In this document: positions 1 through 5,854 of the stretch, in pieces
Position numbering within the stretch: the stretch's first letter is position 1
Layout of the letters: each line of letters starts with the position of its first letter
From: an uncultured Legionella sp.
Lineage (GTDB): Bacteria; Pseudomonadota; Gammaproteobacteria; Legionellales; Legionellaceae
Length of the DNA stretch: 5,854 bases
Assembly (NCBI GenBank): GCA_903885895.1
Contig: CAISKC010000489.1
Location: 1-5,854, forward strand
Direction of reading: 5' to 3'
Notes under the pieces: model-generated
Told to the model about the DNA's origin: nothing
What the model saw: only the letters and a program-made list of their open reading frames with translations
The model's database searches: none
Made by a program: the position numbers and the translations under genes

Positions 1-120
1 AATATTTTTTCTAAATCTGTCAATTAACTTTAAAATTTCGCTACCAGACAGCATGGTCAAATTTTGGATAGATCCCTCAGCACGTCGTTACACTCCTTTG
101 TCCACCCTACACTCCTTTTG
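1..120. repeat. Left arm of a 120-bp long inverted repeat
   Basis: Bases 1-120 align without gaps to the reverse complement of 5694-5813, with 97 of 120 positions matching by my hand count (about 81%). Conservation is uneven. Bases 63-113 carry only 3 mismatches and include a 23-bp identical run (91-113), whereas 24-60 are strongly diverged. The core contains TTTGTCCACCCTAC, similar to short dispersed intergenic repeats known in many proteobacteria (family resemblance from memory, not searched). The arm may continue left of base 1. No ORF is associated with it. It could be a non-autonomous repeat element present in two opposite copies, or a relic of a larger duplicated segment. Confidence 0.85.
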
Positions 121-134
121 TATTACTTTATAAC

Positions 135-158
135 AAAAAATCATGAGGGGATCCCTCA
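135..158 (-). terminator. Possible intrinsic terminator of the minus-strand gene block
   Basis: Read on the minus strand, TGAGGG (158-153), loop ATC and CCCTCA (149-144) form a 6-bp GC-rich stem. It is followed after three bases by a run of six T (140-135). This fits a Rho-independent terminator about 130 bases after the stop codon of the 279-codon gene. The stem is short and lies in repeat-derived DNA, so it may instead be part of a repeat. The sequence between it and the gene (159-285) holds only a small TTCAG/CTGAA dyad (175-188) and a repeat fragment (263-280); I see no gene there. Confidence 0.4.
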
Positions 159-262
159 GGGGAGAGGGGACGTGTTCAGTGCGCTGAAAAAGATGTGGGT
201 AATGATATGGCTGAGTTTCGTTCACCTTTGTGTTAAAACTTAATTTTGCATTTTTCAATGTA

Positions 263-280
263 CCTCAGCTCGAACGGATC
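263..280. repeat. Short repeat fragment matching the right edge of the window, inverted
   Basis: These 18 bases match the reverse complement of 5826-5843 at 16 of 18 positions; the shared pattern is CCTCAGCnCGAACGGAnC. It ends just after the stop codon side of the 279-codon gene. The CCTCAGC start is also found in the long inverted-repeat arms, so it probably belongs to a related family of interspersed elements. It is short, so chance similarity cannot be excluded. Confidence 0.5.
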
Positions 281-285
281 TCTCC

Positions 286-1125
286 TTAAAAGGAACCGCT
301 GCCGTGCTGGCTTCCTGGTGAATGATCTTCTCCTTCAGGGTTTTCTTCCGTATCGCTTGATGCTTGATTGCTTTCAGTTGGACTACTGCTTTGAGTCGGC
401 GTAGTTGCTGCGAGTAACTCTACTTTATTGCGTCCCAATAATTGGGCGATATAATCCCAGAGTTTGTCTAGAAAGCGGCTAGGAGTGAAAAGCGGTTGGA
501 GCATCGCTAATCCTACAGAGATTTTATTACTTTTGACAGTGATGATGGGATCACTGGCGTTTGCTCTAAAATCAAGATGGACGGTTCCTTCGGCTTTGAT
601 GACATAGTCTTTACCTGGTTCGTCTGGCTTACGTTTTTGAACGTCTTTGTGCACAACAATCGTAAGGGTATCAGCTGCAATAAATTCTTGAACAGATAAG
701 CCTGTCTCATTAACAGTGATGTTGATGTGTTGCTCTGAGGTATTAAGAGAGAATCCAATCGGCGGGTTCTGTTGTGTGCCTGCTTCTATTAATGTATAGG
801 CTATGGTCTGTGAAACAGGAAACATGAAACCTTGTTGATGAAAAAACTCTCGCATATAAGCGAGTACTTCTGGTTTTTTTGATTCTGGCAGTGCTAATTT
901 AGGGAAAATTTCCTTTTCAATAAAAGCATTGACATCGTCTTCAGTGGCAAAATCATGGTATTTATTACGGAACTCACTTAAAAGCTGCCCATTTAAATAT
1001 GTGTTATCTCCTGGTCGAGATAGTCTTACCCAATCGGCGGGTAAGTTTTTACTTTTATTTTGTTTACTGTCTTTATCACCAATATCAACAGGGCTAGATA
1101 CGCTGTCAAAAAAATGTCGTTTCAT
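286..1125 (-). CDS. Uncharacterised protein with an acidic serine-rich C-terminal tail
   Basis: I do not recognise this 279-residue protein. It has no signal peptide and no transmembrane segment, so it should be soluble. Residues 1-45 are polar and lysine/aspartate-rich. Residues 46-115 look helical (DVNAFIEKEIFPKL, YMREFFHQQGF). Residues 125-210 look beta-rich, with alternating hydrophobics (HINITVNET, DTLTIVVHK, GTVHLDFRA, PIITVKSNKISVGL). An amphipathic helix follows at about 215-235. Residues 241-279 form a low-complexity tail with 10 Ser and 7 acidic residues, including EENPE at 260-264. That matches the EExxE pattern of the E-block in Legionella Dot/Icm effectors, but such motifs also occur by chance in acidic tails. 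The ATG at 1125 has a weak GAGA about 7 bases upstream. The gene starts 50 bases after the rep stop on the same strand, so it may be read with rep or from its own promoter. Confidence 0.75.
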   Translation of the reverse strand: MKRHFFDSVSSPVDIGDKDSKQNKSKNLPADWVRLSRPGDNTYLNGQLLSEFRNKYHDFATEDDVNAFIEKEIFPKLALPESKKPEVLAYMREFFHQQGFMFPVSQTIAYTLIEAGTQQNPPIGFSLNTSEQHINITVNETGLSVQEFIAADTLTIVVHKDVQKRKPDEPGKDYVIKAEGTVHLDFRANASDPIITVKSNKISVGLAMLQPLFTPSRFLDKLWDYIAQLLGRNKVELLAATTPTQSSSPTESNQASSDTEENPEGEDHSPGSQHGSGSF

Positions 1126-1143
1126 GGATTATTCTCAATAAAG

Positions 1144-1165
1144 TGATGGTTATACCATCATTATA
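1144..1165 (-). promoter_or_regulatory. -10-like box and 7-bp dyad upstream of the uncharacterised gene
   Basis: In the 50-base gap between rep and the downstream gene, the minus strand shows a perfect TATAAT (1165-1160). Immediately after it is a perfect dyad, TGATGGT (1160-1154 on the minus strand), a 3-base loop, and ACCATCA (1150-1144). I find no good -35 hexamer at 17-18 bases and no TGn extension, so the promoter call is weak. The expected start site falls inside the dyad, so the dyad could be an operator or an RNA hairpin. It lacks a T-run and is therefore not a convincing rep terminator. Confidence 0.35.
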
Positions 1166-1175
1166 GACCACAAAA

Positions 1176-3182
1176 TCAGGTGTCGGCTGGTTGCTTTTTG
1201 GTGAGGGCTTTCAGGGTTGCCAAATGTGATTGGGCTAAAGCTTTGGATTTGGTGGGGTCGCGATGATCCTTGCCATGCCATTCTAAATAATCGGCAGGTA
1301 ATTCTTGTAAAAAACGGCTGGGAGCGGTGACTTGTGTTTCGCCGCCGCTGCGGCGTTGGCGAGCTAAACTCAAGGTTAAGACTTGTCTGGCGCGGGTGAT
1401 GCCTACATAAGCCAATCGCCGCTCTTCTTCAATCTGATCGGTTTCAATACTGACGCGATGCGGCAGCATCCCTTCTTCCATGCTGACCAAATAAACACAG
1501 GGAAACTCTAATCCTTTGGCGGCATGTAACGTCATCAGTTGGACACCTGGCTCTTCGTCATCATCTTGATTATCTAGTCGATCAATTAAGACCAGTGTAG
1601 ACAACGCATCTGCTAGCGTGGCGTCTGGTTTTTTTTGAATAAGCTTGCCAACCCAATCGAGCAATTGCCATACGTTGTCCATGCGTTTTTGTGCTTGTTG
1701 GGGTTGATCACTGCTGGCGTAGACATGTGATTCATATTCGAACGTTTCTAACATATTGCGTAATACAGTAGGGACGGGCGTTGATTCCGTATGCAGTCGT
1801 TGTTGGCATTGTAAAATAATTTGTTTGAATTGGCCCAAAATAGCGCGAGGTTTTTCGGCCATATGCTCAGTCAGCGCGAGATGGTCCGCACATTGGAATA
1901 AAGATTGACCACGCAATTTGGCATAATCACCTAAACTGGTCAATGTTGTAGCGCCAATCCCGCGTTTGGGGGTGGTGATAGCACGGATAAATGCGGCATC
2001 GTCAGCAGCATTGCATAACAATTTCAGATAAGCCAAACAATCTTTGATTTCACTGCGTGCAAACCAGGATTGCCCGCCACTGATATGATAAGGGATCCCT
2101 TGTGCTCGGAGTATTGTTTCAAATAAGCGTGCTTGATGATTGCCACGATAGAGAATGGCATAATCTTGCAGCGTACGTCCTTGGCGTAATTTGTGGCTGA
2201 TCAGATCAGCAATGACCAATTCTGCTTCATCTTGTTCATCGCGACAGACGAGGACTCGAATGTCTTCACCCGGTCCATATTCAGACCAGAGTTTTTTAGG
2301 AAATGCTTTGGGGTTGTGTGCGATTAGGTGATTAGCAAGATGCAATATTTTTCCAGTGGATCGATAATTTTGCTCTAATGTGATGATCGTTAATTTTGGA
2401 AAATCGTGTTGTAAATTTTGTAAATTTTCTGGTTTGGCACCACGCCAAGCATAGATAGATTGATCATCGTCGCCCACAGCGGTAAAACGAGCACGATCGC
2501 CAACCAAAGCACGCAGTAATAAATATTGGCTGCTATTCGAATCTTGATATTCGTCGACTAAAATATGGCGAAATTTTTGTTGCCATAAGAGTAAGAGGTC
2601 GGGGTTTTTCTGAAATAGCCATACGGGTAGTGCAATCAAATCATCAAAATCCACAGCATTATAGGCACGCAATGTTGTTTGGTAATGCTGGTAAAGTTGT
2701 TTTGCTACAAGCTGGTGCGCTGTGTCTGGCACATCATCGGGGGTGAGTAGTTCAGATTTCCAAAAAGAAATTTGTTGCTGAATCTGCTCTAATTCACTGC
2801 GATCTTGGCCACGATTCGCTGATACTAAGCTGCGGAGCACTTGTAGGCTGTCTTCGGCATCAAAAATAGAAAACTGTGGGGTGAGACCGCAGTAGGATGC
2901 GGATTGTTTTAAAATCATATGTCCTAACGCATGAAAGGTCGTAATCACAATGCCACGCCGCTGTTGTGCTGGGAGCAAGGCGTGTAAACGTTGCTGCATT
3001 TCGCGGGCAGCTTTATTGGTAAACGTAACAGCACAAATGTTGGCGGCGTTATATTGGCAATGCGTAATCAGATGAGCGATCTTTTCTGTAATCACACGTG
3101 TTTTTCCGCTGCCAGCGCCCGCTAAAACTAATAAAGGACCATCAATATAACGAACCGCAGCTTGTTGTTGCTCATTTAACAT
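1176..3182 (-). CDS. rep: ATP-dependent DNA helicase Rep
   Basis: This is a superfamily 1A 3'-5' DNA helicase that removes protein roadblocks ahead of replication forks and helps restart them, acting in the cytoplasm on the nucleoid. With the start at 3182 the protein has 668 residues, close to E. coli Rep (673). All helicase motifs are visible: Q-motif LNEQQQAAV at 2-10, Walker A GAGSGKT at 22-28, motif Ia AVTFTNKAAREM at 51-62, Walker B DEYQD at 210-214, GDDDQSIYAWRG at 237-248, QNYRS at 271-275, TLHAAKGLEF at 551-560 and VGITRAR at 593-599. Rep rather than UvrD or PcrA is favoured by stretches such as YAILYRGNHQ, SGGQSWFARSEIKD and the end QSHLATLKAL. The reading frame stays open upstream to an ATG at 3290, but those 36 codons are translated palindromic repeat and lack Rep homology. 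Met at 3182 aligns with the family N-terminus, although its ribosome site is weak. It lies downstream of manC on the same strand. Confidence 0.95.
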   Translation of the reverse strand: MLNEQQQAAVRYIDGPLLVLAGAGSGKTRVITEKIAHLITHCQYNAANICAVTFTNKAAREMQQRLHALLPAQQRRGIVITTFHALGHMILKQSASYCGLTPQFSIFDAEDSLQVLRSLVSANRGQDRSELEQIQQQISFWKSELLTPDDVPDTAHQLVAKQLYQHYQTTLRAYNAVDFDDLIALPVWLFQKNPDLLLLWQQKFRHILVDEYQDSNSSQYLLLRALVGDRARFTAVGDDDQSIYAWRGAKPENLQNLQHDFPKLTIITLEQNYRSTGKILHLANHLIAHNPKAFPKKLWSEYGPGEDIRVLVCRDEQDEAELVIADLISHKLRQGRTLQDYAILYRGNHQARLFETILRAQGIPYHISGGQSWFARSEIKDCLAYLKLLCNAADDAAFIRAITTPKRGIGATTLTSLGDYAKLRGQSLFQCADHLALTEHMAEKPRAILGQFKQIILQCQQRLHTESTPVPTVLRNMLETFEYESHVYASSDQPQQAQKRMDNVWQLLDWVGKLIQKKPDATLADALSTLVLIDRLDNQDDDEEPGVQLMTLHAAKGLEFPCVYLVSMEEGMLPHRVSIETDQIEEERRLAYVGITRARQVLTLSLARQRRSGGETQVTAPSRFLQELPADYLEWHGKDHRDPTKSKALAQSHLATLKALTKKQPADT

Positions 3183-3203
3183 AGAGAGTATTCGCCAAAT
3201 AGT

Positions 3204-3286
3204 GTCGTCCCTACGCAGGCGGGGATCCATCTTTGATAGGATAGGGTGTTCGTGTCGGAATGGATTCCCGCCTGCGCGGGAAGGAC
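3204..3286. repeat. Palindromic intergenic repeat between manC and rep
   Basis: The arms 3204-3230 and 3260-3286 are 27 bp each and match as inverted copies at 22 of 27 positions, around a 29-base loop. The inner halves, containing CGCAGGCGGG and CCCGCCTGCG, pair almost perfectly. The GC-rich arms contrast with the AT-leaning surroundings. The motif (CCCGCGCAGGCGGGAATCCA and its complement) resembles a palindromic element I recall from intergenic DNA of many bacteria. It lies in the probable manC-rep transcript and would fold into a long RNA hairpin. No T-run follows on either strand, so it is not a standard terminator. It may modulate read-through or mRNA stability. Confidence 0.9.
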
Positions 3287-3307
3287 ACATTTTTTCAACA
3301 TAGTTGT

Positions 3308-4732
3308 TTAAACCGCTTCTATGCGTCCGTAATTGTCTTCGAAACGCACAATATCGTCTTCACCTAAATATTGACCTGATTGGACTTCGATCATGACTAA
3401 GTCGATGATACCTGGGTTACTTAAGCGATGTTTGTGTCCAGCTGGAATATAGGTTGATTCGTTGGTGGAGACTAAAAAAGCATTGTCGCCGTTGACAACT
3501 TCAGCAGTGCCACTGACCACAATCCAATGTTCGGAGCGATGATGATGCATTTGTAAACTTAAGCTTGCTCTGGGTTTGACAACGATACGCTTGATTTTAA
3601 AACTAGGGCTTTCTTCTAGGATCGTATACGTCCCCCAAGGGCGGTAGACAGTGCGATGAATTTTATGTACGTCGTGATTGTCTTTTTTTAATTTTGCATA
3701 AATATGTTTCACATCTTGCGCGCGAGATTGATCTGCAACTAATAGTGCATCGGGTGTATCGACGATCAACATGTTTTGCAAACCAACTGCTCCGATCACA
3801 CGAGTGTCACTTGAGATGGTACAATTGGTGACATCATGTAAGCATACTTGTCCGGTGATGCGATTCCCCTCGGCATCTGGCGTTACCAGTTCACCCAATA
3901 CAGTCCAAGATCCAATGTCAGTCCAACCCATATCGCAAGCGACGACGGATACATTATTGGCTTTTTCCATGACCGCATAGTCAATAGAATCATCTTGAAT
4001 GAGACCAAAGGTTTCTTCATGCAACACGATCTGCTGTGTGGTGTCAAAATGATGCGTACGTGAGTCAACAAAACAGGTTTTGGCGGTGGTCAAAATGTCT
4101 GGGCAACATGTTTCCATAGCCGTTAAAATGGCATCTGCCGTGAATAAAAACATGCCGGAATTCCATAAAAATCGTCCGGAATCTAAGTAGATTTTGGCGA
4201 GATCTAGCGTTGGTTTTTCTACAAAGCGGATGACGTCGCTGCCGTTTGCTTCTATATAACCATAGCCAGTATTGGGTTCATGCGGGGTGATGCCAAAAGT
4301 GACCAGTTGCCCGGTTACGGCTAAATCCAATGCCTGATTCACGGCGATTTGAAAAGCTTCTTGATTGATAATGAGATGATCCGCGGCGAGCACTAACATC
4401 AGCGCATCATTCCCATATTTTTGTTGGACATGCAAAGCTGACATAGCAATAGCGGCAGCGGTATTGCGACCAAAGGGCTCTAAAATAAAGGTGGTGGGGA
4501 GCGCTGCTGGGTTGATGCTAGTAAATTCTTCTTCGATCTTAAAATATAACTCTCGATTGGTGACAGTTAAAATTTCAGAAACATTTGGCAAATATGCCCC
4601 ACGTAAAAAAGCCTTTTGTAACAAGCTTTGGCCATCATCAAGACGGATAAAAGGCTTGGGGTGTAACGCCCTAGAAACAGGCCACAACCGCGATCCAGCG
4701 CCGCCGCAAAGTATGGTTGGAATTAAATGCAT
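3308..4732 (-). CDS. manC: Bifunctional mannose-1-phosphate guanylyltransferase / mannose-6-phosphate isomerase
   Basis: This cytoplasmic enzyme of the AlgA/ManC/XanB family converts fructose-6-phosphate to mannose-6-phosphate, and mannose-1-phosphate plus GTP to GDP-mannose. The intermediate phosphomannomutase step needs a separate enzyme that is not in this window. The 474 residues match the family (about 470-480). The N-terminal nucleotidyltransferase domain (1 to about 285) shows GGAGSRLWPVSR at 10-21, HPKPF at 24-28, FVEKP at 170-174 and LWNSGMF at 189-195. The C-terminal cupin domain, a type II phosphomannose isomerase, shows YRPWGTY at 363-369, QMHHHRSEHW at 394-403 and the end GEDDIVRFEDNYGR at 457-470. 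The ATG at 4732 is chosen because a GGAG sits five bases upstream; an in-frame TTG at 4750 would overlap that site and add six residues without homology. No other polysaccharide genes are adjacent. Fully bifunctional activity is inferred from motifs. Confidence 0.95.
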   Translation of the reverse strand: MHLIPTILCGGAGSRLWPVSRALHPKPFIRLDDGQSLLQKAFLRGAYLPNVSEILTVTNRELYFKIEEEFTSINPAALPTTFILEPFGRNTAAAIAMSALHVQQKYGNDALMLVLAADHLIINQEAFQIAVNQALDLAVTGQLVTFGITPHEPNTGYGYIEANGSDVIRFVEKPTLDLAKIYLDSGRFLWNSGMFLFTADAILTAMETCCPDILTTAKTCFVDSRTHHFDTTQQIVLHEETFGLIQDDSIDYAVMEKANNVSVVACDMGWTDIGSWTVLGELVTPDAEGNRITGQVCLHDVTNCTISSDTRVIGAVGLQNMLIVDTPDALLVADQSRAQDVKHIYAKLKKDNHDVHKIHRTVYRPWGTYTILEESPSFKIKRIVVKPRASLSLQMHHHRSEHWIVVSGTAEVVNGDNAFLVSTNESTYIPAGHKHRLSNPGIIDLVMIEVQSGQYLGEDDIVRFEDNYGRIEAV

Positions 4733-4737
4733 TGTCG

Positions 4738-4741
4738 CTCC
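4738..4741 (-). promoter_or_regulatory. Ribosome binding site deciding the manC start
   Basis: GGAG on the minus strand is separated by five bases (CGACA) from the ATG at 4732. This is the best Shine-Dalgarno match near any start in the window, and it rules against the upstream TTG codon at 4750. Confidence 0.8.
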
Positions 4742-4758
4742 AAAAATCAATAGTCACC

Positions 4759-4788
4759 ATGATAGCTTAAATGGTAACGTGTTGACAA
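4759..4788 (-). promoter_or_regulatory. manC promoter
   Basis: On the minus strand, TTGTCA (4788-4783, five of six matches to the sigma70 -35) is followed by an 18-base spacer and TATCAT (4764-4759, five of six matches to the -10). The predicted start near 4752 leaves a leader of about 20 bases containing the GGAG site. Its -35 box overlaps the hslO -35 box on the opposite strand by five bases. Confidence 0.6.
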
Positions 4789-4808
4789 TTCTATGACTCT
4801 GTTATACT
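4782..4808 (+). promoter_or_regulatory. hslO promoter with extended -10
   Basis: A perfect TTGACA (4782-4787) is followed by a 15-base spacer and TATACT (4803-4808), preceded by TG at 4800-4801, giving an extended -10 (TGTTATACT). The spacer is short for sigma70, but the perfect -35 and the TGn extension compensate. The predicted start is near 4815, shortly before the coding region. I see no heat-shock (sigma32) consensus. That fits hslO being expressed at a basal level, with Hsp33 activity controlled by redox state. Confidence 0.65.
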
Positions 4809-4828
4809 CAACCTTTTTTAAGTGATGG

Positions 4829-5686
4829 ATGATGACTTCTATGCATGCCACCAATAGTTTACAGCGGTTCTTATTTGCCCATGAAGCCATTCGGGGTGAG
4901 GTGATCCATTTAGATACGGTGTATCAAACAATTATCCAGCAACGTGCTTACCCGCCTAAAGTCAGACAACTATTAGGGGAAGCCTTGATGGCTTGTGTAT
5001 TGCTGGTAAGTGGTATCAAATTTGAAGGTGAAGTGAGTTTGCAATTTCAAGGCGATCATCGATTGTCGTTGTTGTTGGTGCAATGTGATCATCTCTTGCA
5101 AATACGAGGTTTTGCTAATTTTGCTGCAGATTTTTCGGATGACGCCTATGAGGAAGCCTTTTTAAAAGGCAATATGGTTATTAATTTAACCCATCATCAG
5201 CAAACACAAACCTATCAAAGTGTTGTACCTTTAACGTCGGCTTCTATGAGTGATAATCTGATGCATTATTTTGCTCAATCGGAGCAATTACCGAGTAAAG
5301 TGTGGTTTGCTCTCAATGAGGAACATGCTGCAGGGATCTTGTTGCAATTGATGCCAGGTCAAGACAGTTTACAACGAGAGCAGTTTTGGGAATACGCTGT
5401 ACATATTGGCGCGACGATTACTGCAGAAGAATTATTAACGCTGGATAATCCGACCCTGCTATACCGTCTTTATCATGAAACGGAATTGCGTCTTTATCCC
5501 GAGCGCACTATTCAATTCAAATGTCGGTGTTCGCAGGAAAAAATGCAACAGGTGTTAACCGTCTTAGGTGAAGCGGAGGCTCAAGATTTATTAAAAGAAA
5601 AAGGGCAAGTCGAGGTTCGGTGTGAATTTTGTAATGCGAACTACACATTTGATCCGATTGATATTGCTTTGTTGTTTCGTAAATAG
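4829..5686 (+). CDS. hslO: Hsp33 redox-regulated molecular chaperone
   Basis: This is a cytoplasmic holdase. In reduced form it is inactive with zinc bound by four cysteines; oxidants form disulfides, release zinc and expose client-binding surfaces. The 285-residue product is close to E. coli Hsp33 (about 292). The C-terminal switch is intact: CRC at 232-234 and CEFC at 265-268, giving the family CxC...CxxC pattern. Other family stretches are YPPKVRQLLGEALMA (41-55), IKFEGEVSLQFQGD (63-76), SEQLPSKVWF (151-160), GILLQLMPGQ (169-178) and ELLTLDNPTLLYRLYHE (201-217). The start is uncertain. ATGs at 4829, 4832 and 4841 are in frame and none has a strong ribosome site; the 4841 ATG gives an N-terminus (MHATNSLQRFLF) that lines up best with the E. 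coli protein. The gene diverges from manC and ends eight bases before a long repeat arm. No downstream terminator is obvious. Confidence 0.96.
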   Translation: MMTSMHATNSLQRFLFAHEAIRGEVIHLDTVYQTIIQQRAYPPKVRQLLGEALMACVLLVSGIKFEGEVSLQFQGDHRLSLLLVQCDHLLQIRGFANFAADFSDDAYEEAFLKGNMVINLTHHQQTQTYQSVVPLTSASMSDNLMHYFAQSEQLPSKVWFALNEEHAAGILLQLMPGQDSLQREQFWEYAVHIGATITAEELLTLDNPTLLYRLYHETELRLYPERTIQFKCRCSQEKMQQVLTVLGEAEAQDLLKEKGQVEVRCEFCNANYTFDPIDIALLFRK

Positions 5687-5693
5687 ATTACGA

Positions 5694-5813
5694 CAGAAGA
5701 AGTGTAGGGTGGACAAAGGAGTGCAACGACGCGCTGAGGTATCTATCCAAATTTCAACCAAAATGTATGGTGATAAAACTCTAATGTTGGTTGACCGATT
5801 TAGAAAAAATGTT
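5694..5813. repeat. Right arm of the 120-bp long inverted repeat
   Basis: This is the reverse complement of 1-120, ungapped, about 81% identical; position p on the left pairs with 5814 minus p. It begins seven bases after the hslO stop codon, so the hslO transcript 3' end lies in it. The best-conserved part (5701-5751) contains GTAGGGTGGACAAAGGAGTG. The outer part (5754-5790) is the diverged portion, and conservation recovers at TTTAGAAAAAATGTT near the outer end, suggesting that the match reaches a real element boundary or continues past base 1 on the left. Confidence 0.85.
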
Positions 5814-5820
5814 TACATCT

Positions 5821-5846
5821 CCTCCGGTCCGTTCGTGCTGAGGAGG
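5821..5846. repeat. Short palindrome-edged repeat at the window end
   Basis: CCTCC (5821-5825) pairs with GGAGG (5842-5846) around a 16-base loop containing CCGTTCGTGCTGA. The inner 18 bases (5826-5843) match 263-280 in inverted orientation at 16 of 18 positions. CCGTTCGTGCTGAG resembles a common dispersed repeat motif known from many bacterial genomes (from memory, not searched). The element probably continues beyond the window, so its full extent is unknown. Confidence 0.55.
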
Positions 5847-5854
5847 CGCGTCAC

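Noticed and set aside
175..188. TTCAG-TGCG-CTGAA dyad as a terminator
   Set aside because: The stem is only 5 bp and no T-run follows on either strand; the stem at 144-158 is a better candidate.
3183..3290. Use of the ATG at 3290 as the rep start
   Set aside because: The added codons are translated palindromic repeat with no Rep homology; Met at 3182 gives the normal family length and N-terminal sequence.
3291..3307. CAAC/GTTG hairpin just after the manC stop as an intrinsic terminator
   Set aside because: The stem is only four base pairs and is followed by A residues rather than T residues in the manC direction.
4733..4750. TTG at 4750 as the manC start
   Set aside because: The strong GGAG site at 4741-4738 serves the ATG at 4732, and the extra six residues are not part of the family sequence.
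4464..4796. 110-codon plus-strand frame opposite the manC 5' end
   Set aside because: It runs antisense to the conserved nucleotidyltransferase domain and resembles no known protein; it is an open-frame shadow. The same reasoning removes the frames at 3771-3980, 3848-4063, 3883-4071, 513-758 and 929-1141.
1..5813. Composite transposon or integrative element delimited by the inverted arms
   Set aside because: The interior contains conserved chromosomal genes and one unknown gene, with no transposase, integrase or resolvase, and the arms carry no recognisable transposase remnants.
1..5854. CRISPR array, tRNA, rRNA or riboswitch
   Set aside because: I saw no regularly spaced direct repeats, cloverleaf sequences, rRNA segments or recognisable riboswitch cores on either strand.

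Overview
The window looks like chromosomal DNA from a gammaproteobacterium, moderately AT-rich and scattered with dispersed palindromic repeats. The three recognisable genes all resemble gammaproteobacterial forms: Rep helicase, AlgA/ManC-type bifunctional GDP-mannose enzyme, and Hsp33. The uncharacterised fourth gene and the repeat-rich intergenic DNA would suit a host-associated lineage such as Legionellales. That placement is an inference; no gene here is diagnostic below class level.

Layout: bases 1-285 are non-coding and repeat-derived. They hold one arm of a long inverted repeat, a probable minus-strand terminator and short repeat fragments. Next, all on the minus strand, come an unrecognised 279-codon gene (286-1125), rep (1176-3182) and manC (3308-4732). 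Transcription runs manC, then rep, then the unknown gene. A 27-bp-arm palindromic repeat separates manC from rep and supplies a false in-frame start that would lengthen Rep by 36 residues. On the plus strand, hslO (4829-5686) diverges from manC across a compact intergenic region. Convincing promoters for both genes lie there with overlapping -35 boxes. Right after hslO comes the second arm of the long inverted repeat (5694-5813), then another short repeat running to the window edge.

Function: Rep restarts and clears replication forks. ManC makes mannose-1-phosphate and GDP-mannose for surface polysaccharide. Hsp33 protects proteins during oxidative stress. They do not form one pathway, and no polysaccharide operon is visible around manC.

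The most notable points are: the two 120-bp arms, inverted and about 81% identical without gaps, that bracket the whole gene block; the overlapping divergent promoters; the palindrome at the 5' side of rep; and the unknown gene, whose acidic, serine-rich C-terminal tail contains an EExxE motif like the E-block of Dot/Icm effectors. I see no clear evidence of a new defence or mobile system.
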